Shown here piece after piece: positions 1-9,950 of a stretch of DNA of 64,000 nucleotides. Numbering within the stretch: the first letter of the stretch is position 1; the number at the start of each line of letters is the position of its first letter. The notes under the pieces are model-generated. The model was not told where the DNA came from. It saw only the letters and a program-made list of their open reading frames with translations, and made no database searches. The position numbers and the translations under genes were made by a program. The DNA lies in the NCBI GenBank assembly GCA_052400625.1, contig JBQTGH010000007.1; one strand, given 5' to 3'. This stretch comes from Thermophagus sp052400625. Lineage in GTDB: Bacteria; Bacteroidota; Bacteroidia; Bacteroidales; Marinilabiliaceae.

Positions 1-692
1 CTGGCAGCATCAGAAACCAGAAATAGTGCGGCGGATGCCACCTCTTCCGGTTGTCCCATGCGCCCCATGGGGGTCCGCGAAAAGACTTTTTGTTTGCGTT
101 CCGGGTCATTGTCCAAGGCTTTGGCCGACATTTGTGAGTAGATGAATCCCGGCGCAATAGCGTTGACACGGATCGCTTTGGGAGCCCATTCTACGGTTAG
201 CGCACGAGTCATTCCCTCTACCGCACTTTTGGCGGCAGTATACCCAATCACTTGGGGAATACCGTAATGGGCTGCCATGGAACTGATGTTTAGTATGGTG
301 CCTCCACCATGCTTGACCATTTTTTTTGCGACTTCACGAGATAGTGCAAAAACCACGTTTTGATTGGTGTGGATGATTGTTTGAAATTCTTCGTCTGTGG
401 TTTCAAGTGCCAACTTTTTCAGATGAATCCCGGCGTTATTGACAAGGATGTTAAGGGTTCCGTATTTTTCCTCCAAAGAATCGACCAGTGCCGGAATTTG
501 TTGTGTATCGGTGAGATCAAATGCTTCATAACTACATTTATCACCAAATTCTTCTCGGGCAGCGTCAAGTTTTTCACGGTCGCGACCAATGATAATGGTA
601 AAAATGCCTGCTTCGGTAAAAGCTCTGGTAATGGCTTTCCCTAAGCCGGAAGCGCCGCCGGTTACAATGGCTGTTTTGCTGGGGGTTATCAT
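1..692 (-). CDS. Short-chain dehydrogenase/reductase, partial (C-terminus off the left edge)
   Basis: About 230 N-terminal residues are visible; the gene continues past the window edge. The nucleotide-binding motif TGGASGLG lies near residue 10, NNAG near residue 90, and the catalytic Ser (NISSM) and YTAAK (YxxxK) follow, so it should be an active classical SDR using NAD(P)H. The late segment (VEWAPKAIRVNAIAPGF, then PEEVASAALFL) resembles the gluconate/2-deoxygluconate dehydrogenase branch, but substrate assignment is inference. It starts 81 nt after the stop of the LacI-type gene on the same strand, with no promoter box seen between, so co-transcription is likely. Beside a glucuronoxylan locus with an alpha-glucuronidase, a role in hexuronate catabolism is plausible. 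ATG at 692 is the first in-frame start. Confidence 0.85.
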   Translation of the reverse strand, partial: MITPSKTAIVTGGASGLGKAITRAFTEAGIFTIIIGRDREKLDAAREEFGDKCSYEAFDLTDTQQIPALVDSLEEKYGTLNILVNNAGIHLKKLALETTDEEFQTIIHTNQNVVFALSREVAKKMVKHGGGTILNISSMAAHYGIPQVIGYTAAKSAVEGMTRALTVEWAPKAIRVNAIAPGFIYSQMSAKALDNDPERKQKVFSRTPMGRMGQPEEVASAALFLVSDAA

Positions 693-773
693 TTGTTTTG
701 ATTTTTAGTTAAATGATTGATTTATTAATCGTTATTCTTTTAGACAGTATCGGAATGGAAGAAGCCATTTTAT

Positions 774-1805
774 TCAGTCATGTGAATTATGTGTGGATCC
801 CCTGATAAGAAATTTAAAATCCAGTGAAAGATGTCGGGGAACAGATATAATTGGTTTGGAATTGATTAATTGAAGCATGAAGTTTACTGTGGCCTCGCCC
901 ATTTTTTCTCCCGGGTAATCAATGGTTGTCAGGGAGGGTTTGAAAAACGCTGAGAAAGGGTCATTGTTAAAGCCTGTAATTTGTATCATTTCTGGTATGC
1001 GAATGCCATTCTTTTGTAAATAGTGCATAATTGTTATAGCACAACTGTCGTTGGCTACAAATACCGCATCCGGAAGAGGTTTCATTTTTAGGATCTTTTG
1101 TGCTGCTCGTTGTCCGTCAGGGATGTCCAGAGATGTTTCCCATATCAATGAACGGTCGTAGGTTATATTTTTTTCTTTCAGGGCTTTTTTATATCCTTCC
1201 AGACGGTGTTGGTAAACTTGTAGGTTTTTATTTCCAGTAATATGCAAGATCCTTCTGCTATTATTCTCCAATAGATGTTTGGTGATTAAATATCCTGCTT
1301 CTTGGTTATCGATGGTGACACAATGGTATGTCTTCTGTTTTTTTGGTGCTCTGTCAAAAAATACAACCGGAATGTTTTTTTCGAAAAAAGGAGCAAAGTA
1401 TTCGGGGGCGTCAGACGATGAAGTGGTCGATACCATTAGGCCGTCAACACGATGATTAAACAACAGCCTGACATTTTCTTTTTCTTTTTCTTCTGTCTCG
1501 AATGATTGCATAATAATGAGATGGTAACCGGCGTCTACTGCAGATTTCTCCATCCCGGCCAGGACCGATGACATAAATTTACTGTTTAATCTGGGGACAA
1601 TTACACCTAGCGTGTAACTCTTTTGGGTCCTCAAGCTGCTGGCCAATGCATTGGTTTGATAGCCCAGCTCCATGGCTTTCTCTTTTATCATCTGTCGCGT
1701 TTGTTGGCTGATCGACGGGTGATCTTTCAATGCACGGCTAACCGTTGGTGGGGATACATTTAATGACTGGGCGATATCATATATGGTGACTCCTTTTTTC
1801 GACAT
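774..1805 (-). CDS. LacI/GalR-family transcriptional regulator
   Basis: A 343-residue one-domain-plus-sensor repressor of the usual family length. The N-terminal helix-turn-helix (IYDIAQSLNVSPPTVSRAL, residues 7-25) and hinge helix (TNALASSLR) are followed by a periplasmic-binding-protein-like sugar domain (LGVIVPRLNSKF, then VDGLMVSTTSS, IPVVFFDRAP and the conserved late ITGFNNDPFSAFFKPSLTTI). The family binds palindromic operators and releases them, or binds more tightly, on sugar-type effectors. A perfect 16-bp palindrome lies 46 bp upstream of its start, between this gene and the divergent sensor gene, so autoregulation is likely. The downstream dehydrogenase is probably a co-transcribed target. 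The effector is unknown; a hexuronate is my guess from context. Confidence 0.93.
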   Translation of the reverse strand: MSKKGVTIYDIAQSLNVSPPTVSRALKDHPSISQQTRQMIKEKAMELGYQTNALASSLRTQKSYTLGVIVPRLNSKFMSSVLAGMEKSAVDAGYHLIIMQSFETEEKEKENVRLLFNHRVDGLMVSTTSSSDAPEYFAPFFEKNIPVVFFDRAPKKQKTYHCVTIDNQEAGYLITKHLLENNSRRILHITGNKNLQVYQHRLEGYKKALKEKNITYDRSLIWETSLDIPDGQRAAQKILKMKPLPDAVFVANDSCAITIMHYLQKNGIRIPEMIQITGFNNDPFSAFFKPSLTTIDYPGEKMGEATVNFMLQLINSKPIISVPRHLSLDFKFLIRGSTHNSHD

Positions 1806-1850
1806 TTTCCCATGTTTTGGCGGGCTAAGTTAGATCTTTTTTTTAGAATT

Positions 1851-1866
1851 ATGCAATCGATTGCAT
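1851..1866. promoter_or_regulatory. LacI-family operator (perfect 16-bp palindrome)
   Basis: ATGCAATCGATTGCAT is self-complementary over all 16 bases and has the central CG step typical of LacI/GalR operators. It sits between the divergent LacI-type gene and the sensor gene. On the minus strand it falls about where the -33 element would be for a near-consensus -7 box (TAACTTAG, 1825-1832), which would suit autorepression. Confidence 0.7.
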
Positions 1867-1895
1867 GGATTAAATATTTTTTTAAATTTGATTAC

Positions 1896-1903
1896 TATCT
1901 TTG
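1896..1903 (+). promoter_or_regulatory. Candidate -7 promoter box for the sensor gene
   Basis: TATCTTTG fits the Bacteroidota -7 consensus TAnnTTTG exactly. No clear TTTG is seen at the usual spacing upstream. It would give a leader of about 160 nt before the ATG at 2072. The LacI-type operator lies 30 bp upstream, so that regulator could also influence this promoter. Confidence 0.4.
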
Positions 1904-2071
1904 TAAATATCGTTCTTCACATAGGACTTTTGGATAATTCTGCTGCCGAGAGGGAGCTTTATTCATTGAAAATGAAGCGGGAATTGTCTCTTTAAACAAT
2001 CCTTGCGCCAAAACAGAATAGGTTCCTATTCATAATCCGGTGATTTGTTGTTAATCCGAATAATTAGAAAT

Positions 2072-5000
2072 ATGGGAGTGTGGAAATCTTTTCTTCGATT
2101 GGTCTTGCCGGTTTTCTTAATTTTTACCCCAAACGGCCTGAATGCATCTTCTTATTTGGGAAATTCCTTTCGTAGTGTTCCGGGGAATGAAGGACTATCG
2201 CAGGCTTCAGTATATTGCATGCTGCAAGATCATCTGGGGTTCGTTTGGATCGGAACCAAAGATGGTTTGAACCGCTTTGATGGATATGAATTTATCACCT
2301 ATAAATATAATCAGAATGATACCAATAGTCTTTCCAATAATGAAATTACTTGTTTGGAAAGTGAAAGGGAAAAGTTCTTATGGATTGGAACCCGCAGTGG
2401 AGGCGTGAATCGATTGGAATTGGCTACCGGACATATCACGAGGTTTAATAATCTTACTTATGATGATCTGGTACAGTGTGTGGTGTTGGATAGCCTGAAT
2501 CATTTATGGGCCGGAACTTCTGAAGGGCTTCTGCTTTTTACGGCCGGAGCAAAAGGCACTCGCGATAAGGTGATTAATGTTTCCAAAAAGGCTTTGTACT
2601 ACGATAGTCGGGGAAATGTGATGGATCCCGACAGAAACAATATCCCCATTAATACAGTGCTTGAACTGAAAAAGGGACTTCTATTGGTTGGGTGTAAGGA
2701 AGGACTGTTTTTTTATGATATTCGGAAGGGGAGCTTTTTTTCTCTCTCTGAAGAAACTAAAGATGTTTCTGTGATTACATCATTGAAACAAGATGCTGAT
2801 GGTAATATTTGGGCTGGGTCTTATGACGGATTGTTAAAAATTTTGAATTGGGATCATACCCATGGATATATTCAGGTCGTTCCGTTTAATACAACTGCAT
2901 CAGCCAATAAGAGGATTCCTGTTGATTGGGTCGAAGATATTGTTATCGATCACGAAAATAATGTTTGGGCAGGAACACGAGGTGCTGGTTTGGTTTGTAT
3001 TTCCAACGATAAAGTTGTGGCTCACTATAGTGATCAACAGAATGTCTCATTTTTTATTCCGGATAACCTGATTAATTCTCTAATGATTGATCGAACTGGT
3101 GTGTTGTGGGTTGGAACTGAAAGCAAAGGTTTGGCCTATGCCGATTTGTTTTTAAACAGTTTCAAAATCATTTATCCCGGGAAAGAGCTTATCAATGCTT
3201 TGAGTGATAATTTGGTGACTGCGATGGACGGGAATGATAGTCATCTTTGGGTGGGAACTGCCGGGCAAGGCATCGACATTTTTGCGCATCAGCAGGGTAA
3301 TTTAATCCGAAAAAAAAATATTCCACGTGTTAAAATTAACAAATGGGAGAGTTCGCATGAAGTGATGTCTCTTTTGGTGGATCGTCATAATAATCTTTGG
3401 ATTGGTTCTGCGACCAACAGCCTTTCTGTCTTTAATGATAAAGGTTTTATGCAAAGTTTTGAGGTTTTTGGATTTGTCTTTTCCCTTTTTGAGGATCAGG
3501 AAGGACGAATTTGGTATGGCACTTGGGAACACGGTTTGGGATATGTGGATTTGAGAGACGGCGGTGTCGAAAGATACTACGGTTCGGCAACAGAGTCGCT
3601 CGGGCTGAGTAGCGATAAAGTACTCTCCATTATGGAAGATTCCAATAACTTGTTGTGGATTGGAACCAAAGGGGGTGGCATAAATGTTTGTCGTCGCGAA
3701 AATGTGGTGAAAAGGAATGGTGAATTTGTTTGCTACAAAAATGATCCGAGTGATTTGAATAGCTTGAGCTATAATGACATTTATGACATTTACGAAGACA
3801 GTGCGGGAAATATTTGGGTGGCTACCGGTAGCGGATTGAATAAGGTTATTCACAAGGAGAACACTTCTCTTGACCAGGCAGCCCTTCAGGGAACACTTTT
3901 ATTTGAATCTTATTCGGAAAGAGATGGCTTGGCTGGTGGATTGGTTCTTTTTATTGAAGAAGACGACCATGGCAACCTCTGGCTTGGAACCAATAAAGGT
4001 ATTTCCAAGTTTATTCCCGGGAAAAAGAGCTTTATTAATTATGGGGTTAATGATGGCCTGCCGTCCGGGGAATTTCATATTAATGCTTCTTTTAAGGATC
4101 AATCTACGGGAGTGATGTATTTTGGCGGAGTAAACGGGATTGCCTACTTTCATCCCGATAGTCTTCGGTTTAATCCCATTTCTCCTAAAGTGCAAATCAC
4201 CGGAATCAGAGTGAAGAATCAACCCGTTTTTCCCGGCGATACGGTTAATGGAAAGGTTATCCTGGATAAGTTTATTAGCTACTCCGATCACCTGGTTTTA
4301 GCCCATAAAAATAACGAGGTTACATTCGAATTTTCAGCGCTTCATTTTTCGAATCCTGAGAAGCACCATTATGCTTATCGCTTAAAGGGCTTCAATGACT
4401 CCTGGCAGGAGACATCCAGTGCAAACAGGAGGGCTACATACACTAATTTGCATGAAGGAGATTATGTTTTTGAAGTGAAAGCCACCAATTTTGTTGGTGA
4501 CTGGGCCGAGACGGTCGCATCCATTCCTCTGACCGTCAATCCTCCCGTGTGGCGCACTTCGATGGCATATTTTTTCTATTTCCTCTTATTGGTTGTCCTC
4601 CTGGTGGCTTTTCGTAAGTACTCATTGATTGGAGTTAAGGAAAAAAATAACCTGATTATTGAGAGCATCGAAAACAAAAAGGATAGAGAGATAAGCGAAG
4701 CCAAAATGAAATTTTTTACTAATATCTCTCATGAAATCCGAACCCCTCTGACGCTGATCTATGGCCCTTTGCAGGAAGCCATTAAGCGAAAAGATGTATC
4801 GTCCGATCTTTATGACTCATTAATGATCATGTTTCGCAATGTGAAACGGTTGTTGAAAATGGTAGATCAGTTGTTGGAATTCAGAAAGTTGGATGCCGGA
4901 CATGCCAAACTTATACCGGTGAAATTTAACTTAAACGAACTGGGAAAAGAAATACTGGAAGCTTTTAAGACTTTGGCGACCCAAAAAGGTATTAAAATGA

Positions 5001-6295
5001 CTTTGGAAGCAAAGGAAGATATCTATATGGTGGCAGATGAAAAAATGATTTCTACATCTATCTACAATTTATTATCAAATGCCCTGAAATTTACTCCGCA
5101 AGGAGGAAAGGTCGTGCTCCAATTTGAAAATGTCTCCGCTGAGAAAATTAAAAATGATCGCAATGTCGTTATCAGAGTTTGTGATACAGGTCCTGGCATT
5201 CCCAAAGAGTGGTTGCCGCATGTTTTTGATCGGTTTAGGCAGGTAGGGCAGAAAGGTCATGGGCATCATGGTGGGTCGGGAATCGGACTCTCCATTGTTA
5301 AAGAATTTGTGGAATTGCATAATGGACAGGTGCATGTTTTTAATTGCGAGGAGAGAGGATGTTGTTTCGAAATATTTTTGCCCATTCATATAGAATCTGA
5401 ATATAACGATGACACAAGTGTTGCGTTAAATCCTTCTGGCCCCAAAATGGTTGACTCGGAGATGTTGCCTTTGAGAAAACAGGATAATCTTTCTGATGAA
5501 AAGGTGGGGGCATTGAAAATGGAAAGTCAGAATGGAAAGACCAACATCTGCCTGGTGGAAGATGATGTGGAGTTGGCATCATGGCTGTCCGCTACACTGG
5601 GAGAAAAGTTTAAAGTAAACGTTTTTCATAATGGAGATGAGGCCCTTCAAAAAATTCCGGCGGTAATGCCCGATATGATCATTTGTGATATTATGCTCCC
5701 CGGTATTTCAGGGATCGAACTGGTCCATAATTTTAAGTCGAATATTGAAACAAGTCATATTCCGGTTATTATGCTTACGGCTAAGTCGAAAGAAGATGAT
5801 ATGATCAAGGGATTAAAAACCGGGGCCGATAGCTATCTGACCAAACCTTTTAATATCGATATCCTTAATGCTCAGATTGACGCTTTGCTCGCCTCCCGAA
5901 ATGCTTTCAAAAATAAATTTTCCGGAAAGTTGCTCCTCGAACCTTCCGATGAGGTTATTACCCCGCTCGACGAAAAGTTTCTGAACCGGTTGATGGAGGT
6001 AACCGAAGAAAAAATGGCTGATCCCGACTTTGATGTGTCTGTTTTGGTGGACGAGATGAATATGAGTCATTCTATCATTCTAAAGAAGGTCAAAACACTG
6101 ACAGGACTCTCATTGGTGGAATTTATCCGGTCAATGCGGATAAAAAAAGCTGCTCAAATATTCAGACAGGATAAGCTTTCTGTTTCCGAGGTGAGTTTTA
6201 TGGTGGGATTTTCGGATCCTAAATATTTCAGTAAATGTTTCTCTAAACAAATCGGGAAAAAACCTTCTCAGTATATTAAGGATATACATGGCTGA
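2072..6295 (+). CDS. Hybrid two-component system sensor/regulator (HTCS) of the xylan locus
   Basis: A 1,407-residue fusion of an entire signalling pathway. In order: signal peptide (residues 1-25); two-propeller periplasmic sensor built of Reg_prop repeats with recurring GLWIGT/NIWAGT-like motifs (about 30-700); Y_Y_Y domain (about 745-820); one membrane helix (about 830-850); HisKA dimerisation domain with phospho-acceptor His about residue 887 in NISHEIRTP; HATPase with DTGPGIP and GGSGIGLSI; response-regulator receiver with Asp about residue 1206 (IICDIMLPG); C-terminal AraC-type DNA-binding domain (about 1305-1400). Such proteins sense oligosaccharides and activate adjacent SusCD loci. 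An in-frame TTG lies nine codons upstream, but the ATG at 2072 directly precedes the signal peptide. Being upstream of susC on the same strand suggests it controls the locus, probably with xylo-oligosaccharides as ligand (inference). Confidence 0.95.
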   Translation: MGVWKSFLRLVLPVFLIFTPNGLNASSYLGNSFRSVPGNEGLSQASVYCMLQDHLGFVWIGTKDGLNRFDGYEFITYKYNQNDTNSLSNNEITCLESEREKFLWIGTRSGGVNRLELATGHITRFNNLTYDDLVQCVVLDSLNHLWAGTSEGLLLFTAGAKGTRDKVINVSKKALYYDSRGNVMDPDRNNIPINTVLELKKGLLLVGCKEGLFFYDIRKGSFFSLSEETKDVSVITSLKQDADGNIWAGSYDGLLKILNWDHTHGYIQVVPFNTTASANKRIPVDWVEDIVIDHENNVWAGTRGAGLVCISNDKVVAHYSDQQNVSFFIPDNLINSLMIDRTGVLWVGTESKGLAYADLFLNSFKIIYPGKELINALSDNLVTAMDGNDSHLWVGTAGQGIDIFAHQQGNLIRKKNIPRVKINKWESSHEVMSLLVDRHNNLWIGSATNSLSVFNDKGFMQSFEVFGFVFSLFEDQEGRIWYGTWEHGLGYVDLRDGGVERYYGSATESLGLSSDKVLSIMEDSNNLLWIGTKGGGINVCRRENVVKRNGEFVCYKNDPSDLNSLSYNDIYDIYEDSAGNIWVATGSGLNKVIHKENTSLDQAALQGTLLFESYSERDGLAGGLVLFIEEDDHGNLWLGTNKGISKFIPGKKSFINYGVNDGLPSGEFHINASFKDQSTGVMYFGGVNGIAYFHPDSLRFNPISPKVQITGIRVKNQPVFPGDTVNGKVILDKFISYSDHLVLAHKNNEVTFEFSALHFSNPEKHHYAYRLKGFNDSWQETSSANRRATYTNLHEGDYVFEVKATNFVGDWAETVASIPLTVNPPVWRTSMAYFFYFLLLVVLLVAFRKYSLIGVKEKNNLIIESIENKKDREISEAKMKFFTNISHEIRTPLTLIYGPLQEAIKRKDVSSDLYDSLMIMFRNVKRLLKMVDQLLEFRKLDAGHAKLIPVKFNLNELGKEILEAFKTLATQKGIKMTLEAKEDIYMVADEKMISTSIYNLLSNALKFTPQGGKVVLQFENVSAEKIKNDRNVVIRVCDTGPGIPKEWLPHVFDRFRQVGQKGHGHHGGSGIGLSIVKEFVELHNGQVHVFNCEERGCCFEIFLPIHIESEYNDDTSVALNPSGPKMVDSEMLPLRKQDNLSDEKVGALKMESQNGKTNICLVEDDVELASWLSATLGEKFKVNVFHNGDEALQKIPAVMPDMIICDIMLPGISGIELVHNFKSNIETSHIPVIMLTAKSKEDDMIKGLKTGADSYLTKPFNIDILNAQIDALLASRNAFKNKFSGKLLLEPSDEVITPLDEKFLNRLMEVTEEKMADPDFDVSVLVDEMNMSHSIILKKVKTLTGLSLVEFIRSMRIKKAAQIFRQDKLSVSEVSFMVGFSDPKYFSKCFSKQIGKKPSQYIKDIHG

Positions 6296-6869
6296 AATCA
6301 AAACACACTTTGTTAGTTATAGGGAAACCTCTCCTCTTTTTTTATAAACGGTCAGATCAGGATTTTTTGCCGCTTCTTATCACAGTGAAAGGCTGCGTAC
6401 GGCTATTTCCTTTTTTTGATTTTTTTAGAAAAAAAGTGCTTTTTTTAGTGCTTTTAAAATATTTCTACCATTCTGCTAGGAATTTCCACCTTTCACCAGA
6501 AGAGTAAACCTTTTAGCAAAATATTTCCACCTCCTGCAGTGGCGATTGTTTTTAATTTCGTGGTATGTCAATTCCACTTTAAACTTATTAATTGTTAAAA
6601 CATGGTGAAAAGGAAATTCTTTTATTATTAAATCTTAATTTTTTATGCATGACAGCACAGAATGACATGAGGTGCGGCGGGGCTAGATGGTAACTAATCT
6701 GGATGATTAAAACAGAGTCATGCGAGTCCCATTCAATACATGATATGAATAAAATTTTAATGGATAAAAATTGTATTCAATAGTGGTTTCGTTCGAGACC
6801 CTTTTTCTATAAAGCACAATACATTTTATTAATAACAGGTCTATTTGTTTATCAACAAAATTAATTCAG
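6296..6869. other. Long intergenic region upstream of susC
   Basis: No gene is supported here; a 65-codon open frame at its left end has no family resemblance. It contains a copy of the dispersed motif at 6716-6733, a near-consensus -7 box TAATTTCG at 6553-6560, and a small hairpin TTTGTT-TATC-AACAAA at 6844-6859 that ends 10 nt before the susC ATG and could limit ribosome access. A regulated promoter for the SusCD operon is expected in this stretch, but I cannot place it with confidence. Confidence 0.45.
6716..6733 (+). repeat. Copy of dispersed motif (TCATGYGAGTYCCAT)
   Basis: AGTCATGCGAGTCCCATT matches 17 of 18 bases of the copy at 56371-56388 and 14 of 15 core bases of the minus-strand copy near 30514-30528. 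It is in the same orientation as susC, 137 bp before its ATG. A 17/18 match can occur by chance in a window of this size, so family membership rests on the other copies. Confidence 0.35.
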
Positions 6870-9800
6870 ATGAGAAAAATTCATGATGTTTTGAAAAAAG
6901 GTTTTTGCTTTGCATTGACCTTTTTCTTATCGGTATCTTTTGTGGCCATGTCTCAGGAGATAAGGGTCACAGGAACAGTTACTGACACCAACGGTGGTCC
7001 TTTGCCGGGTGTCAACATTGTGGTTCAAGGCACCACAACCGGAACCATTACCAATGTAGAAGGTCAATATTCTATTGAAGTTGCGTCAGATGCGACTTTG
7101 GTTTTTAACTTTATTGGTTTTGAACCAGTCGTTGTGGCGGTGGACAATAGAACTTCCATCGATGTGGTAATGCAGGAAGACCTTCTGTCTCTTGAAGAGG
7201 TCGTCGTAGTTGGTTATGGTACGCAAAGAAAAGAAGCGGTTACCGGGTCGGTGGCATCCATTAAGGGTGAGACGCTCAATGAGGTGGCTTCTTCCAATGT
7301 TACAGAAGCGTTACAAGGTCGGTTGCCCGGTGTCCAAATGAGTAGGACTTCTACCAAGCCCGGTTCTGAAATGCAGATTCGAATTCGCGGTACGCGTTCT
7401 TTAAATGCCAGTAATGATCCTTTGATTGTTCTGGATGGTATTCCTTTCGCAGGTTCCATTAGTGATATTAACCCCAACTCTATTCAGAGTATCGATATTT
7501 TGAAGGACGCTTCATCTACCGCAATTTATGGGTCACGTGGCGCAAACGGCGTCATTCTGATCACTTCCAAAAAAGGAAATAAAGGACAGACCGCAAAAGT
7601 TTCCTACAATGGATATTATGGTGTGAAAAGTCTGTTTGCAGAATATCCAATGATGGATGGACCCGACTTTGTGAAACTTCGCGAAGCTGCCGGACAGTTT
7701 ACAAATACTCTGGATGAATCCAATGATGTCAATACCAACTGGCAGGATTTATTTTATTCTTCAGCGGTTGTAACCAGTCATGATTTGAGCATTGCCGGGG
7801 GGGGAGAAAAGAGTAGTTATAATTTTGGGGTGGCTTATTACAAAGATGAAGCCGTAATTCCTGGACAAGACTACGAACGCTTTTCTTTTAGAGGAACATT
7901 AGACCAGGAAATTGGCGAATATCTTCGTTTTGGGTTTACTTCTAATAATAATTATTCTATTTCTAATGGTAATAATTTAGGACTGTATGGTGTTTTAAGT
8001 GCTTCACCGCTGGCAGACCCCTATAATGAGGATGGCTCCTTGAAAAGAACTATTCAGATGCCTTTGGATGAACAATGGGTTTATACCGAAGAAACCGTCA
8101 ATCGTTTGGGCGACAGTTGGATTGATAGGGATAAAGTCTTTGGTTCTTACAATACCTTATTTGGGGAGGTGAAAATTCCCGGAGTGGAAGGGCTAAAGTA
8201 TAGGGCCAATATTGGTTTGAACTTCCGTACAAAAAATGAGGGTAGCTATACTGGCGAAGGCGTATTTTCTTCCAATGCAACAACCCCTTCTACTGCAACT
8301 ATTGCCAATTCGCTGACGACTAACTGGGCAATTGAAAACTTAGTGACTTACGACCGAACCTTTGCCGACAAACACCGACTCAATGTTGTGGCACTTTATT
8401 CGGCCGAAGAAACCAGGTATAACAAATCTTACGTTTCCGCAAAAGATATTCCGGCCGATCATTTTCAGTACTACAATTTGGGAAGGGCAGATGGAGAAAT
8501 TACCATCGATCCGGAAGAGCAGGATTATGAGGTGAGTGGTCTTATGTCATGGATGGGGAGAGTAATGTATTCTTTTGATGATCGTTATATGTTGATGGCT
8601 ACGGTACGGTCCGATGGTTCTTCCAGATTGGCGGAAGGCCATAAATGGCATACCTACCCCGCTGTCTCTGCCGGATGGAATATCTCAGAAGAGGCGTTTA
8701 TGCAGGATGTTGACATTATTAATAATTTGAAACTCAGAGTCGGATATGGGCAAACTTCCAATCAGGCGGTTGCTCCCTATAAAACTTTGGGATTATTAAA
8801 TACCAGACCTTATAACTTTGGCAGCGACTTTGCAACCGGTTTTTATGTTTCTGAATTACCAAATGACGAACTGGGATGGGAATATTCCGAAACATGGAAC
8901 TATGGATTGGATTTTTCATTGCTGGACCGTCGACTTTCGGGTAGCTTTGAATATTATATTCAGAACACCAAGGATATTTTGCTGGAAGTCAATTTGCCGA
9001 ATACTTCTGGTGTTTCAAGCTATATTGCCAATATTGGTGAAACACAAAATAAAGGCTTTGAGCTTTCTCTCAATGGAGTCATTATTGATGACCTGAATGG
9101 TTGGACTTGGGAGGCCGGGATCAATTTATATTCCAACAAAAATGAATTGGTGGCTCTGGCTTCAGGACAGAAAAGAGATGAAAGTAACTGGTGGTTTGAG
9201 GGACATCCTATTAATGTAATTTATGATTATGAGAGAGTAGGCCTTTGGCAGGAAGAGGATCCCTATCTCGATATTCTGGAACCCGGCGGAAACGTGGGAA
9301 TGATTAAAGTGAAGTATACCGGTGAATACAATGAAGACGGAACTCCTGTTCGGCAAATAGGACCGGACGACCGGCAAATATTGGAGGTTGATCCCGATTT
9401 CCAAGGTGGATTTAATACCAGAGTAGCCTATAAAAATTTTGATTTTACGGCTGTAGGGGCTTTCCAACATGGTGGAATCCTGATTAGTACTCTTTACTCC
9501 GCGTCAGGATACCTCAATATGCTGAGTGGAAGAAGAGGAAATGTGGATGTGGATTACTGGACCCCTGAGAATACCAATGCCAGATATCCCAAACCCGGCG
9601 GAATTACCAGTAGCGATAACCCCAAATATGGAAGTACCCTAGGGTATTTTGATGCCTCTTACCTGAAAATTAGAACCCTTACTTTGGGGTATAATTTCGA
9701 TGGAAATGATTGGTTGAATAATGTGGGGATTCAAAGATGTAGGGTTTATTTCTCTGTTCAAAATCCTTTCGTACTGTTTTCTCCTTATCATGATGAGTCA

Positions 9801-9938
9801 GGAATGGATCCGGAAACAAACTCTTATGGGGATGAAAATATTGCAGTTTCTGATACTTATCAAAGACGCTTGCTGACGATTGGGACCAATACTCCTTCTA
9901 CACGGAATTTCTTGTTTGGTGTTAACTTGACCTTTTAA
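6870..9938 (+). CDS. susC: SusC-like TonB-dependent outer-membrane transporter
   Basis: A 1,022-residue outer-membrane importer for oligosaccharides, driven by TonB. A signal peptide ends near MSQEIRV. A carboxypeptidase-D-regulatory-like domain (VTGTVTDTNGGPLPGVNI, about 32-110) precedes the SusC signature before the plug (VVVVGYGTQRKEAVTGSV), then the plug (LQGRLPGVQM, RIRGTRSLNASNDPLIVLDG) and a 22-strand barrel ending in an aromatic residue (LFGVNLTF). Length and order are normal for the SusC/RagA family. It lies 12 nt before the SusD gene and after the HTCS, so it is the transport half of a SusCD pair. Substrate is inferred from the following GH10/GH67/GH3 genes to be glucuronoxylan-derived oligosaccharides. 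Confidence 0.96.
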   Translation: MRKIHDVLKKGFCFALTFFLSVSFVAMSQEIRVTGTVTDTNGGPLPGVNIVVQGTTTGTITNVEGQYSIEVASDATLVFNFIGFEPVVVAVDNRTSIDVVMQEDLLSLEEVVVVGYGTQRKEAVTGSVASIKGETLNEVASSNVTEALQGRLPGVQMSRTSTKPGSEMQIRIRGTRSLNASNDPLIVLDGIPFAGSISDINPNSIQSIDILKDASSTAIYGSRGANGVILITSKKGNKGQTAKVSYNGYYGVKSLFAEYPMMDGPDFVKLREAAGQFTNTLDESNDVNTNWQDLFYSSAVVTSHDLSIAGGGEKSSYNFGVAYYKDEAVIPGQDYERFSFRGTLDQEIGEYLRFGFTSNNNYSISNGNNLGLYGVLSASPLADPYNEDGSLKRTIQMPLDEQWVYTEETVNRLGDSWIDRDKVFGSYNTLFGEVKIPGVEGLKYRANIGLNFRTKNEGSYTGEGVFSSNATTPSTATIANSLTTNWAIENLVTYDRTFADKHRLNVVALYSAEETRYNKSYVSAKDIPADHFQYYNLGRADGEITIDPEEQDYEVSGLMSWMGRVMYSFDDRYMLMATVRSDGSSRLAEGHKWHTYPAVSAGWNISEEAFMQDVDIINNLKLRVGYGQTSNQAVAPYKTLGLLNTRPYNFGSDFATGFYVSELPNDELGWEYSETWNYGLDFSLLDRRLSGSFEYYIQNTKDILLEVNLPNTSGVSSYIANIGETQNKGFELSLNGVIIDDLNGWTWEAGINLYSNKNELVALASGQKRDESNWWFEGHPINVIYDYERVGLWQEEDPYLDILEPGGNVGMIKVKYTGEYNEDGTPVRQIGPDDRQILEVDPDFQGGFNTRVAYKNFDFTAVGAFQHGGILISTLYSASGYLNMLSGRRGNVDVDYWTPENTNARYPKPGGITSSDNPKYGSTLGYFDASYLKIRTLTLGYNFDGNDWLNNVGIQRCRVYFSVQNPFVLFSPYHDESGMDPETNSYGDENIAVSDTYQRRLLTIGTNTPSTRNFLFGVNLTF

Positions 9939-9950
9939 AAGTAAAGAACA

